A stretch of 46,607 nt of DNA from Lepiota brunneoincarnata (lineage: Eukaryota > Basidiomycota > Agaricomycetes > Agaricales > Agaricaceae): the NCBI GenBank assembly GCA_023014365.1, contig JAEBUN010000089.1:1-46607 (forward strand), given 5' to 3'. Every line of letters begins with the position of its first letter. Position 1 is the first letter of the stretch. Made by a program: the position numbers and the translations under genes. Positions 20,738-33,266 of this stretch are shown piece after piece. A model generated the notes under the pieces. The model had not been told where the DNA came from. It saw only the letters and a list, made by a program, of their open reading frames with translations, and ran no database searches.

Positions 20738-21104
20738 GTCCTTGTTCTCCGTTCCACTACTGTGCAATGTTCCATCGCTTTCTTCTGACTCATAGTTTCC
20801 TTCTTCCAATTCTATCTCCATGGATTCTCCTCCATTCTTGCTCTCCATCCTCTCAGTGCTCCCATCCATATTGGAGGTTGGATCAGTTGATCCATGGCTG
20901 TCTTCTTTGTCCTTGGGGTATTCCAGAATATCCTCCAGAGTTATCTCCATTCCTGCTTCTCTTGCCAAGTCCTGCATGGTGTTGTAATATTCCCCTTCTT
21001 TGTCTTCATATTCCTGTGCTCACAACTGGTCTGTGGTTTCCTGTACCCATCTTGTAAAGTCAAATAGTTGTTCCTGTTCCTCTCAGTCCAGGCTGTTCAT
21101 AACA
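20738..21104 (-). repeat. Fragment of an older LTR of the same family
   Basis: It aligns with the right-hand half of the adjacent LTR (about 20388-20737) and ends in the same TTCATAACA at 21104. Differences are mainly CG to TG/CA: CTCGTCCTCGGGG in the young LTR is TTTGTCCTTGGGG here, and CCGTATCGGAGG is CCATATTGGAGG. It has lost its other end. The LTR-encoded acidic frame is still largely open. Confidence 0.85.
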
Positions 21105-21511
21105 TAGTCTATGAGTAGATACCCTTGTCTGTTTACTCCCCACCTCACTGTTGTTTTGCTCTTGCCAATATACATTGTCATTTATTCACCCTTTTGAGCT
21201 TGTTTCAACACTCTAAATGAGTAGTACATTCTGTGAACTCTTATGAGTATAAATATGGCTCTACATTTCTTGTATTACCTTAGAACAATCTACTTGCTCT
21301 ACAACTCACTTTTATCTACTCTCAGAAACTCTCTTAGCTACAATGTGAGTGTTCCATTGCCACTACACTTACGCCCTTGCTGCTTCAACAGATCTTACTG
21401 GCTTTGCTTGGTGCAGTATATAATCAGGTGACCGATATTTGTCATATCTGCATCATATTCCAGTCCGACAAAGATCCCACAATTGCCCCCTCTTCGAACA
21501 CAATAATCACT
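21105..21511. other. AT-rich, CpG-poor region upstream of the aldolase gene
   Basis: No coding frame is convincing. A TATAAATA block lies near 21250, about 260 nt before the aldolase ATG, and could be its core promoter or transposon residue. The low CG content matches the transposon island and ends near the gene. Confidence 0.4.
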
Positions 21512-22846
21512 ATGCCTGAATTGAACGTAGAGACTATTCCACCCAATCTTTTTGCCGCCCCAGATCTCACCACCCAACTACCCAGACCACCGATTCTCGA
21601 CACCTTCCTTCAACCACACTGGTCTCCACAGATCGCTCATGAACTGATTACCACCGCCAGTGCTTTAGTTTATCCCCGTGGGAAGGGTATATATGCGACA
21701 GATGAATCCCCTGATGCTATCCAGGCCCTCCTCGATGGCGCACCGTTGAATGATCTCGAAGAAAGAATATGGCTCGATGAAAAAAACGGGGAACGCAGGA
21801 AGAAATGGAGGGAATGTGCTTACAGCGCTCTATCCAACGGTAGGTCTATTGCCATTGTGACTAGTTACCCTTCACTTGATCACCTCTCCTATAGAACACA
21901 TTTCCGGTGTCATCTTATATCCAGAAACTTTACTCGACTTTGGACTTGCCCACATTTTAACAGATAAGGGCATAATCCCCGGTGTACGCGCCAATGGTGA
22001 ACTCATGCCAATACCGGGCTCACCTTCCGAATTTATCGTTGAGGGACTTGATGGCCTACTGGGCCGTTTACAGGCTGCCCGGGCAGCCGGGGCACGGTTC
22101 TCCAAGTGGCGCGTTCCCATTGCATGCTCTTCAAGAGAACGGGGCTTGCCGACACAAACCTCCCTCGAGTTACACGCAGAGACTTTGGGTCGGTACGCGG
22201 CCATTAGCCAACAGGCAGGTTTGGTCCCCATCGTGGAGCCTGATGTTGAGTTCTTGGAGGATGCTGACTTGGCGAGAAGTGTTGAAGTACACGAGAAAGC
22301 TATCACCATGATATATGAACGTTTGAAGGCGTACAATGTACTTCTCGAAGGTAAGGTCTTAAGCAAGCGCTTGTGAACATGACTAAAGGCATTTTGTTCT
22401 CCCATTAGGATCCCTCATTAAACCATCATTCCCGCAACCCGGGCTTAAATACCCTGGCAGAAATTTGAGCGAACCGGAAGATATTGCGTTTGCCACAGCG
22501 ACAGTTATTGCGCGCTCTGTACCCACTTCCGTGCCTGGGGTTGCATTTCTCTCTGGTGAACTGATTTCCTTGTACCGACTAACTCTATTCTGATCCTTTG
22601 GGCAAAGGTGGCTTGACACCGGCCTTAGCGACTGGCTACCTCGCAACCGTGAATGCTCTCGTCAACTCATCCCAAACGCCCTCACCCTTTGCTCGCCTCC
22701 CAGCTTTGACGTTTTCGTTTGGCAGGGCTTTGCAGGGGGATGCTCTCAAGGAGTGGGTTCAAGGAAACGAAGAGGAAAGTAAAGAACTGTTGCAGAAATG
22801 GTCCAAGATCTGCTGGCAAGCTGCAAGTGGGATAGTGTCGAATTAA
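21512..22846 (+). CDS. Fructose-bisphosphate aldolase, class I
   Basis: Cytosolic glycolytic and gluconeogenic enzyme that cleaves fructose-1,6-bisphosphate by a Schiff-base mechanism. Spliced model of 389 residues in four exons: 21512-21839, 21895-22350, 22409-22555, 22608-22846. The introns are 55, 58 and 52 nt, all phase 1. Recognisable blocks: GKGIYATDES near the N-terminus, EHISGVILYPETL, the IVEPDVEF strand, the Schiff-base lysine in SLIKPSFPQPG (about Lys266), PGVAFLSGG, and SFSFGRALQ as TFSFGRALQG near the end. The start at 21512 (MPELNV) is chosen because earlier in-frame ATG codons lie in non-coding-looking sequence. Most fungi rely on a class II zinc aldolase, so a class I gene is notable. 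It faces the PNP oxidase gene tail to tail, 90 bp apart. Confidence 0.92.
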
Positions 22847-22936
22847 TGTTATCTAACAACCATCAGAGCGATACATATAGTCGTACTGAGAGTGTACAGT
22901 ACAATATACAGCGTGTATCCTGCACAATATATGATG

Positions 22937-23784
22937 TCATGGTGATAGCCTCTCAATTTTCCACTCGTTATTTCCACTGGAAGGGCTTTCAACGAGAAGG
23001 TAGCGTACACGGTCGTGCAAACGAGATGGTTTCCCGGACCAGAACTCAACCTCACTAAAAACCAGGCATTGAATGAACTGAAGGGTTTGCGAAGGTTGAC
23101 AACGTACTTTGGAATCACTCTCCAGCCCCCCCAGAACTCTGGAGTGGACACTTGGCCGTCCTGGTCGCCTTCCTTAACCCCGAATTCATTCCGAACCTTC
23201 TCCAAGCGCTCCTCCAAATCGTTCTCACCGATCACGGTGCTCTGCTTGCTCGCCCACGCTCCTAATCTACTCCCTATTGGGCGACTTTGAAAATACTCAT
23301 CACTCTCCTCTTTGGAAACCATCTCCACCTTGCCAACCACACGAACTGATCTATGAACCTCCCTCCAATAGAACACAAGGGCGGCATTTGGGTTGGCCAA
23401 AATCTCTCGGGATTTTCTTGAAGTATAATTGGTGAAGAAAACAAAACCCCGGGCATCGACCTGCTTGAAAAGGACGATACGAGCAGATGGGATGCCAGTA
23501 AGAGTGGTGGTGGAGAGGGACATAGCCTCAGGCTCTTTGACACCGCTGTCTACGGCCTCCTTGAACCATTTGCGGAACTGTTCGATGGGGGAGTGGTAGA
23601 CAGTGGCAGGGGACAGATGATCGTGTGTTTCGTACTGGTGGTGAGGGAGTACTTTAATCTTGTCCGGCGACGGCTGAGAGATCACGGTGGACATTGTGAG
23701 TGATCTAGTGAATCGACAGAGAGGGATCGATAAGTTGAGCCTGAGTGAGCGACAAAGTGCTGGGGAGAAGCGGGGAGTTGACAT
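22937..23784 (-). CDS. Pyridoxamine 5'-phosphate oxidase
   Basis: FMN enzyme that oxidises pyridoxine/pyridoxamine phosphate to pyridoxal phosphate (vitamin B6 salvage). Exons: 23784-23104 and 23050-22937, with a 53-nt phase-0 intron. Motifs: EPEAMSLSTTT, ARIVLFKQVDARGFVFFTNY, ALVFYWREVHRSVRV and GAWASKQS. After splicing, the C-terminal PNPOx dimerisation domain reads FWSGKPSRLHDR and ends ERLSP. Two starts are possible. ATG 23694 gives 234 residues, close to the yeast enzyme. ATG 23784 gives 264 residues with an Arg/Ser/Leu-rich, acid-free leader that looks like a mitochondrial presequence. The gene shares a 335-bp divergent promoter region with the kelch-BTB gene. Confidence 0.92.
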
Positions 23785-24119
23785 ATGAGTAGACAATGAC
23801 TCGGCCATCTGATTGGCCCCAGCCGGTGAAGGCTCTCCGGGAACTTAGTTGGTAGCCTGCGCCCAACGGGGACTGGAATATGGCCTCATAGTTTCTGAGT
23901 GTAAGCGTGCGTTCCTCGGCTTGGGCTATGTACTGTAGCATGTACCCATCCTGCCCTAACATCATGAACAAGGAACCCGGCCGGAGGGTCCGGATCCGGA
24001 TCAAACTGACCGTCAAGTTGGTGTGGGGGGGCGCGTATCCTGTTCGTCGCTTTCCCTTTGTTCAGCCGCCTTCGTTTCTCCGTCTCCTCCATCCATCTTT
24101 TTGTTTTTATGATCTCGAA
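23785..24119. promoter_or_regulatory. Divergent promoter region of PNP oxidase and kelch-BTB genes
   Basis: A 335-bp gap between two head-to-head genes must hold both promoters. No clear TATA box or known operator was recognised. Confidence 0.4.
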
Positions 24120-27100
24120 ATGCTTCATTCTATCTACGATTTGACCACTCTATGCCGAAAGACATCCGGAGATATACCCCCAAAGCTGGTTGTATGTCGA
24201 GATTTTCCAGGTCACCGAGGAGTTGGATATTGACTCTCTTGTTAACAGGGTGCCTCCACAACAGTCATAGGCTCTAAAATGTACCTCTTTGTGAGTTGTA
24301 AATGTTTGCATGATCATTTCTAAAGCTGAGTTCTATAGGGAGGACGACTCGTTACAGAACGGCGAATGGTAGCCGACTTATATACGTTCGACCTGGAGAC
24401 GTTCGAGTGGGAGTACATTCCGCCGTCTCCTGAGGATGTGGCCCCACGACCTCGCTATTTCCATAGCACTGATGCATGTGCGTCCTTGCGAGTACCAAAA
24501 ACATTTTCGACGTTCACAATGACATGCTCCAACAGGGAATAACTATCTCGTCCTCTTTGGTGGAATGAGCAATAGACCAGATTCTCCCAACCCAGAGGAA
24601 CTCTGCGTGCTCAATGATGTTCGGTTTTTTGACCTTGAAAGTCGGCGCTGGTTACCGGAGGCGCCTTTCGGCTTGCCCCTTGGAGATCATCGCATTCCTC
24701 GGGCACGCTATGCCCATCTTTCATCCATAACTGCCAACCGTTTGTTCATCATTGGGGGACAGGATTTTTTCAATACGTGGCTTGATGATGTCTGCGTTTA
24801 TGATCTTGAGGTCAAGAGCTGGGTCCAGAAGCGAGACTACCCCCGTCATTGCGGCACATATCGTAGTGTCGCAGTTTCCTCAACGACGACAGTCCGGCTA
24901 CCCCAGGATGAAATCCAAGCTTCTCATACCTCGTCGGCGCTTGGTCCCTCAGGCACTCGCCTCCAAGTGGACAAGACTTCTCCTTTGACAGAGGTTACCG
25001 CATCAAACGCTCTCACGCATCTTCCCTACACCGCCAGCCCCATTGATGAACATCCAAGTGATATATTCCTGTACAGCAATTATAATGTAAGCTATTTTTC
25101 GCATTGATTCCCATCGCATGTCTCCTGATGCTCACTTTGCTGTAGTTCACTGACGTAAAACGCGAGCTCGAAGTTTTTTCTCCTCTGCCCGACTCTGACT
25201 TCACCATTGAAGATCGTTCGAGCGCAATGACGGGTTCTACATTCCCACCAGGCCTTCGCTTTCCCACTGGTGCTGTTCTAGGAACACATCTCATCATTGC
25301 TGGCACATATCTCGCCCACAGCTACCAGTCCTTCTCTATCTGGGTGTTGGACCTTGTTACAATGACATGGTCTCGTATCGACCCAGGCAAAGCAATTGAA
25401 ACAGGATCATGGTTCAGGGGGTGTTTATGGGCGGAGGGCAATAAATTTCTGATTTTTGGCAATCGAAATGGTAATTTGGTGGATGACTACAATCGTCGGC
25501 TATTGAGTTGGGATCACGTCGCGGTGGTTGACTTGGAGGCTTTTGGGATCTATCAGCCTCCGCCACTCAAGCTGGATATACGTATGCAGGAACTCGGACT
25601 TGCAGCTTTAGAAGAAAAGGCCTTGGCAGACTTCGAGATCGTTTGCGACGATGGGCGGAAAATTCCCTGCTCTCGGAAGGTGCTGGAGGACCGTTGGCCA
25701 TGGTTCAAACTTCAGCGGACCCGCATGCTGCAGCAGGCACAAGCAGTACTGACACAGCTGCCAACCTCTGTCATGCATACCTCGCCTCCTGAACTCCCCG
25801 GTCCAGCCACTGTGGAGGATCCTCAACTTGACCCTCGCCTGACTCCCCGAACACTCTTCCTGTCAGAACCATGGCCAGTGACGATGGCACTATTGCAGTA
25901 CTTCTACTCTTTGGCTCTGATTACACCGCTTCAACACGCGCCTGCAGTACTCAGCCAACTTCTCATCCTCGGCACAACTTATCAGTTGGACCATCTTGTG
26001 TCTCTGGTTAAACATGCAATGCATCGTGCGTTATCAAACTCGACGTCAGTGGGTGTGTACGAGGTTGCTACACTTTGTAGTTGCCGAAGCCTGCAAATCC
26101 GGTTAGTTTTTTCTATCCTTCAGAGTGCGTTCGGCTGAAGAATCACGATTTATTATAGCGCCCTCAAAACCGTGATGGTAAGTGATCCGAATATACTATG
26201 CTTATTTTAGCGTTCTCACTATATTACAATAAGTCCTATACTCAAAAACGACCTTCGAAGCCATCTCGACATGAGAAAGATGGTGGAAATGACCGGTACC
26301 CCGATTCGGGCCCTGGAGGCCTCAACGGCGCCGACGGCGGGCATGAAGGATCTCATGGTGACAGCAACATTTCCTCTCGACCCCGAGGAACATCGGACGC
26401 GCGCTGGAGGACTACTGGCGGAACCAATGGGATTTCCTCAGGTTACAGTAAGTCTTCATCTGAAATTTGTATCCCGGATCAAGAACTGATGGAGTTCAGC
26501 GACCCGGGCCGGCAACGTTCTCCCTTCAGTCCTCACAGAACAGCAGGCAGGAGCTGAGGAAACTCATGTGAAACCCTCCCGTTCTCTAGATGGATACCAG
26601 TCTCCGGGGTCTGCTCCCAAAATGAATGAGTCAAAATTTCAGTGCAGACTGTTACCGGCGCCACCAACAGAAAAACACATGGCTCACACTGAACATCGTT
26701 CTATCGCTTCGAAGGGTTCTGATGAGTGGAGCCTCGTCTCATCCCCTTCAATTGTAGTTGGGCATCGGAACCCGAACCCGAACCAACCAGGTTTAGCGAC
26801 CCCTTCCGGAAGGCAAGCAGTCCTTCAAAACAAACACACCAGTAATCTTGCAGGCCCGAAGATGTCGACACCCTCCCGTATTCCCACCAACACGCATATC
26901 CTGACCCGCCATAGACCCTCTCCTATCCTTACGGGAATCCCCATCAGCAGTGATCGGGACGCTGCTGAAAGTAGTGATCATGCTCCCAACCCCAGTCCCT
27001 CTACACCACGAACTTCTTTCTCATCTTCATCCCATGATTTACTAACCCCACGAACGCCGGCTCAGAGAAGGGATACCAGGTTTCCAAGGATACACGATTC

Positions 27101-27500
27101 ATCGTGTTCTGGAAACAAGAACGATATGGACGAGGAATTTACAATCGTATTGAACGAAGATGAAGCAATCCATTGGACGAAACAAACATCGGACCTACGC
27201 CAGCCCAGTCCCACGCGTCCAAGCTGGACAGGACACAAGACCACCCACTCCTCTTCTGATTCTTCCCCGCAGCTGAAAAAGCCACAGTCCCCAACCAAAC
27301 TAACTTCCTCTCTTCCGCCGAGCACCCAATCATCAGCGAGTCCCACCAAACCGGACGGCCATCAAACGGGGCATAGTCAGAAGATCAAAGCTTGGTTTTC
27401 GCCTGGTAAGAGACCCAAGTCTCCGGCTCCCAGTCACACTCATTTGCAGGGTGGGAGCGCCGGGATGTACCGAGGAATGGGTGGGATGGTTTTAGTTTGA
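24120..27500 (+). CDS. Kelch-repeat and BTB protein, Ral2/LZTR1-like
   Basis: Spliced model of 997 residues in eight exons: 24120-24191, 24249-24290, 24339-24477, 24536-25086, 25146-26101, 26159-26177, 26234-26447, 26500-27500. The introns are 48-59 nt. The N-terminal half holds kelch blades (GSKMYLFGGRLV, NNYLVLFGGMSN, NRLFIIGGQDF, NKFLIFGNRNGN). A BTB-like region follows (LADFEIVCDDGRKIPCSRKV to LSQLLILGTTYQLDHLV), ending RSLQIRALKTVM. The last 400 residues are Ser/Pro/Thr-rich and probably disordered. This layout is that of fission yeast Ral2 and animal LZTR1, which act on Ras signalling; that role is inferred. Exon 7 uses an AAG acceptor at 26233. The nearer TTTTAG would leave a 33-nt intron and a frame that stops soon after exon 8 begins. 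The start ATG is probable, since the frame is also open upstream. Confidence 0.82.
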
Positions 27501-27599
27501 AATTTAAACTTTTCATGCTCTTGACATCTGTACTGCTGGTCATGCGAGTTGCTTGTATTTATTGAAGGATGTATGTTTTCATCACAAACATTATAAGTA

Positions 27600-29530
27600 T
27601 TACGGGAAAGCATCTACCGCGTCACGGAAATCTGGAGTTGTAGGGGCAGAAGTGAGAACTTCTTGTACGCTCACGACGAAGGGCAACGGTTCGGCAGCTA
27701 GGATTATGGGTATCGATGGCCCACTAATACCTCCTTGAGTATCGGCTGGGGGAGGGGGTTGTGTGTCGCGGGGCACCTGGGTAGGGCCTGGGAAGGAAGG
27801 AATATGATTGACTGTAGAAGATGCTGTCAGTGCAAGTGACAAAATCACGAAAACCTTATTACATTCACGAGCGTGGCCTGACAGCGGATAGTTGGGGGTG
27901 TATTAGCATTCCAATCGACTAGAACGGGCACAAATCACGAACCTAGATCTTTTTGATGAAGACATGTGGAGCCATGAGGACAGTCCCTACGGCTGGTAAC
28001 ATTCTCTTCCAAAAATCCTTTTTGACGTTCTCGAATCCACCAGCCTTGGAGTCCCCATAAAAAGACCTCGGCTGCACATAGGCGACAAACGCGGTGTCGA
28101 GGTGCCTCCGGATCAGGATCTATTCCTGCAGCAACACTATGAATGTCACTGAATAAGCTTGCCCCGATAAGTGGCTGAAAACCTCTGCGTTGAGATTGAA
28201 TATGGGCAACAATCTACAAATGAGGTGAGACGTCGGGGCGTATGTTATTGGACAAACAGCTGTACCTCGCGGTATATATGTTTTGGTGACAACCCTTGTG
28301 CTGTCAGATAGTCCAACATAATCTCCACTTCCACCGTGTTGCCATCGAAGCAATCATAAACATACGGGGATTGAATGAGATCACCAATATCGGCCAAGCC
28401 ATGTGGTTGCTGTGCAAGGAGTGGTACGGCAACACATCGGCCTTGGATGTTAATACCGCAGAAAGATACTTGGCACAAATCACACTTGGTCGTCGACGGC
28501 GCGTGCAGAGCCAGCGTTATCTCACTACATCAAAAGTTATCAGTCTCTGCCGCAAGGAATCGACAGTATCTCCTCACCAATTACCGCAATGGGCATGGCC
28601 GGGTGGCAAACCATCATCGAGGGGCCAAGCATGATCGGGATCTATGTTAGGATCAGGTATAGGTTGGGGGCAAGTCCAGTCATATGGATTTCCCGGCAAG
28701 CAATGTGGACAAGGATGAACGAAATCCGTGTTTTGATTTATATTGGGCTCTGGGGAAGCCTCTCTAGGTGCTGGTAGCTGAAGGAAAGACGTGAGTAGAA
28801 TCCAGGTAGAGGCTGTTTGGTGAGACTGACACGTAGGTTGCTACCAGAGTATATTTCATCAGCCTGTTGACGTTCTCTTTCCGCACGAGCCCTATATGGC
28901 GCTGCGCGTAGGAAGGCATCGATCATGCCTTGGAGTGCGCGGAATGGGGTCACTGTTGTGGACACACTCCGACAGGAAGGACAATTTGTGCCGCCATTCT
29001 GGTTATTGTTAGGTCAGTATATGCGAGTGACCTTGTAACTAACGGGACGTCTGTGTCAAACAAAGGTGGGATTCGGTGGAATACGTTGCGGAAACGAGTG
29101 ACGCCCAACCAGATTCGCCTGTAATGATTGTACTCACTCGTATCCAAAGGACGCAGCAACTGTATCAGATGGACCGATGTCACAATTCGTACTGGGTTCG
29201 GGCAGGTGTATAAACATACCTCCCACAAAAGAAATGTTGGCATGGCAGAACAAGCACGGGCTTGTAGGCGAGTTCCGCGCAGCACCCGCATTGTAACTCT
29301 TGTGCAAGCTCTTCCATGAGGTGGGAGTCCTGTGTAGCGGAAGCCTCTTCATTGTTATCACTCGCCGTATCTTGCTTCAGGCGTTTCCGACCCCCTTCGC
29401 TAACTGAGTCCTGCAAGGGGGACCACGCTCTCCGCTTGAGACACGAAGTCGATCCCGAGGTGGGTAATGAGGTTGGAGATACAGCAAGCGGCATCGATAT
29501 ATAGTGCGGAGGTAGCTCTACTGGATCCAT
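27600..29530 (-). CDS. CHFR-like RING E3 ubiquitin ligase with PAR-binding zinc finger
   Basis: Spliced model of 482 residues in eight exons: 29530-29220, 29159-29138, 28998-28833, 28770-28578, 28524-28266, 28213-27943, 27877-27863, 27811-27600. The N-terminus is Ser-rich. The C3HC4 RING spans residues 81-120: Cys81, Cys84, Cys97, His99, Cys102, Cys105, Cys117, Cys120. A Cys-rich central part (CPHCLPGNPYDW, CDLCQVSFCGINIQGRC) and a helical block (VEVEIMLDYLTAQGL) match the CHFR cysteine-rich region. A PBZ-type finger Cys395-x5-Cys401-x7-His409-x5-His415 sits near the end. The 22-nt exon 2 and 15-nt exon 7 carry essential metal ligands, which supports the splicing. The N-terminal FHA domain of animal CHFR is absent. 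A role in mitotic or DNA-damage ubiquitination is inferred from the family. Confidence 0.85.
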
Positions 29531-29857
29531 GGATGAGGAGGTATTGAGATGGTCAAGGGGAGAGTTGTAACAGACAGTCTTTGGAGCTAATTTATAGTGG
29601 ACTTTCAGAATGGACCCATTCTTCCTTTTTTGGGTATCCTTTGGCTAAATCCACATGACGACTGGGGGTTGAAAGGTGGAAACGTTTCGACTCTCACAAG
29701 CAAGGATGCTTTTGACTCAGCGGATAACCATCTGAGACCTTTGATCCTACCTTTGACAGAGTAATAGTAATACTGTTGAAAGATCAAATAAAGATTCTGA
29801 TGGCTACAAATGCTTTCAGGGAGACGACGAAAATAGATGTGTAGATATACAGCTGCA

Positions 29858-32800
29858 TTATACAAGTGCCTCCGGGGAGGAAGGGGAAGGCAGAGCAAAA
29901 TTAGGAGGAGGAGGAAGACTGACCCCAGCAGCATAGCAAGCAGTATCCAAGCGCTCACGGAGTATCTGATATCGGTGGCGTTGCTCTGTCAATTTTCGTC
30001 GGCATTTACATGCTTATAAGGAGCGGTACCTAACCCACCTGGACAAGGCCAAAGAGCGGAAAGACTACAGTCAAAATTTGAGTGAGATCATGCCCACCGA
30101 GTGCTGAGAATGCGACTTACTAGTCGATAGCGGGTAGAAGCGCTTTGCAAACGTCAAGGGCAACAGTTAATGTGTTGTCGCACTGCCACAAGGACAAAGA
30201 CCTTGAGATCTGACCCATGAACCAGAACACGAAGAATGGTCGACGAGCAAGAAGATTGTTGGCGTTTCCAGTGATGGTATGTAATCCATACATGAAACGC
30301 TCCGCAACTGTAGCCTGGTGTCCTACTGGAGAGGCGTAAAAGTCGAATGGAGCAAAGTATAGAAGTGGCTTACACCACTCTTCGGCCTTTTTACGGTGAA
30401 ACAAACGGTTGACATTGCTACCCATGCAGTGGTTAGGGAGAAAATTGATATATGACACATTGACCCACGTGGTGGCAAGGGGGATGTATCTCTGAAATTC
30501 GTAGGAAATGCTCATGCGAGTACTGTAGCAAGTTATGATTCAGCTACAATAAAAACTTCCCACATAATTGGAGCACTGACTTGAAAATATATTCCCGTGC
30601 TTGATAGATAAACGCACGTTCGATCGAACAAGTGTGTCTGTTGAGTGCGGCCTCGAGTGCATCAGCTTCCAACCAGATCTTGGTAGCAAACTGGGCTTTG
30701 TCGGCATCGCTTGCAGTGTGGTCGCTTCGCATTCGTATGCAAGCATGCCACAACAGAAAGCAACGGTCCTGCAAAGCCCAAACGGTATCCTTTGAAGAAG
30801 TAGACAAAGTTGGTGACCGAGCGATTGATTCACCAGAGAAGAGTAATGCATACTATGAAGGTGAACATCAGTGGACGAAGTCAATATAGCCGGAAGCAAC
30901 TCACGTTGGCAGGATCGGCAATGAATAAATCGGGATTGTGGGATCGGTGAGCCGTAGTATAGGATATATGACCAGCGGCGACAACCATTGCACTCCAGCA
31001 TAAACGACGGCAAGACTCCTTACGGATCTCCGCTTCAGACCAGGTGTCGTTCCATGCAGGCGTTCGACCCCACAGGGGTGCATGTTCGCTTGTTGAGGGC
31101 CAGTGTTCACCGAGCGTAATCGAATTGCACGAACAACCAACCTCAGGGTAAGTGCGGGGAGAAAAATTCGACTTTAACGATGCGTCGGGATTTTGAGTTA
31201 CCTGGCGAGGAGAGATCAATGGCAGAACATCAATCCAGGAATCTTTCGGTTGATCCCTTACGGGTACAGCTGGAACACTCCCAGGAAGAAACATCGTGGT
31301 ATTGGGGTCATCAGCGTCGACCAATGTCAGCGACAAGCTGCGAATGACTGAGTCAAGCATGACTAAGGCAGAGACACAACGTTCAGAGGAGTGGTAGGGA
31401 TGAGCGCAGACTTCAAATAGGGCTAATAACTGGATGCAAATGGATTTGAGATTTTAGCGGACAAGAGGGACGAAGAGAGGCGTACAGACCCAAGCAGCTT
31501 GAGCGAGAGTTTCATCAATCCATCCAGTATTAAAACTGGCCTCGAGGGCACTCTGGGCCTCGTCTCGGAATCGCAGGGCACGCTCCCTGCCAGTGATACC
31601 TATACCAACTTCGGAACTTTGCCAGAAAGTGGACATGGCTAAAAGTGCAAGGACAAGAGACGGTTGCATCCGTTCCCTGCGGAGGGGATCGAAGAAATTG
31701 CTGAAAAAGCTGGGAATGTGGAAAAATGAGAACCAGTAATTGGAAGCCCTGAACACGAAACGAAGGTCGGAAGCAATGCTTTGTGCCGCAACTTCCCGTT
31801 GTGAAGAGGGGAGATATTGAAGCCTCGTCGAGCCAGGCGACATGTACAGAGAGAGCAAGGACTCCCACCAGATTTTGCGTGTGAATGAAAGGGATGGCTG
31901 GCTGACCATGTCAGGACAACTGTCGGTGATTTCATTCCCGTTTTCGTCAAGCTCAGTTACGTAGCTGCGTGTAGTGGAAGTATGATCGCCATATAACATA
32001 ACACCTGGCAAATCAAATCCACCGCCATACCGAGGAAGCTGAGGATAGTCCTGTCAGCAATACGATAGCCTCGATACATGGTCCAACATACCAGACTATT
32101 AGTCCTGTAAGAATCGCTGATGCTCGATGCATACGATAGTCCAGGGCACGGAGAGAGTCCATGACATCCACACTCTGGATCACGAGTCGGGTGAAGGTGA
32201 GAAGCGGCTAGGGACCAGGTATGGTGCACGCCGCCGCCGATCGTATGAGGAATCGCAGTAGACAAGGAGACACTAGTGGCAGAGTATCGTTTTGGAATAG
32301 AGTCCTGTCTAGGGACGCTTTCCTGACCTGAGGATGTCGAACCTTGAGCACGACGGCGACGCCTAGCCGGGAAAACTGAACTATTAATCTGGTTCTTCAC
32401 ATCCCGTGCCATCCGCTGACGGGCACCAGGAGATCTATCCGGACCACGACGCTTGGGTACAGGATCGTAGGTGCACTCGCTATTGTCAGTAGTGCGACGA
32501 CTACAATTGTGGCAGACCGGATTTGCACCGTCGCAACGTATTTTCCTTGTTCGACTAGAGGAGCACTGAGTCATTTGTCTGCATAAACCAGGACCTGGAC
32601 TCACCACTGAATACAAGCTACATATACCCTTGCTCTCGGCTTTCCCTGTGTAGTCGGGGGCTGGTTAGGTGCAAGTTCAATATGGGGCTTCTCCCGGCGA
32701 GGTTTCTTGGGTTTGGAGAGATCGAAAGCGGGTTTCTCGGCCTGGAAGGTAGCAGACGCCCGAAGCCAAGAATCACCAGAAATCATGGAACAGGCTGAGA

Positions 32801-33266
32801 TTGCAGAGGCCGGTTCCTGTGATACAGAACTAGGCTGCGCGCGAAAGGAAGGATCCATGAGGGTCAAATCGTTGCCCTTCATCAGAGCGACAGAAGAAAA
32901 ATCCGGACGCGGCGAAGTGTCTAACGGCGAACGATAGAAGATGGGTGAGGGAAGTGAACCAGAAGCAGTCGCATTCCGCCTATCAAAGGACGGACCATAG
33001 GCCGGAGACGAACCAACATCGTACGAGAGGTTTTGACGGGTGGTAGTAGAAGGGTCGGATGTTGGTTCAAACATCTCCCTACGAAGATCGGTGTTATAGA
33101 GAGACGGAGAGGAAGATGGGCCTAAGTGCACCTGGCTGAGTATATGATCAGAGAAGGGGCGGTTGGAAATATGGAAAAGAGAAGACGGGGAGTTGGAACG
33201 TAGTCTGGAGGTGTTGATGGCAAACATAGAACACGGAGGGACGATACGAGGTGGACACTGAGGCAC
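29858..33266 (-). CDS. Zn2Cys6 transcription factor
   Basis: Fungal zinc-cluster regulator, nuclear by inference. Spliced model of about 975 residues in ten exons: 33266-32605, 32554-32092, 32038-31490, 31429-30905, 30852-30581, 30522-30469, 30417-30374, 30325-30121, 30064-30039, 29985-29858. The Ser/Pro-rich N-terminus is followed by a basic stretch (KPKKPRREKP) and six cysteines (218, 221, 228, 235, 238, 248) with spacing 2-6-6-2-9. The codon for Cys221 is split by intron 1. The middle region resembles the fungal-specific factor domain (LALLAMSTFWQSSEVG, EIRKESCRRLCWSA, ARRPFFVFWFMGQ, ALLPAIDYLSALWPCP). A possible extra in-frame 60-nt intron at about 31144-31203 would shorten it by 20 residues. 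The first Met is assumed; in-frame ATGs further in are possible. Target genes are unknown. Confidence 0.85.

Noticed and set aside
26211..26489. Alternative frame for the kelch-BTB gene after 26210 (MRKMVEMTGTP)
   Set aside because: It needs a 33-nt intron and stops soon after exon 8 begins, whereas the 56-nt intron joins in frame to a 333-codon last exon.
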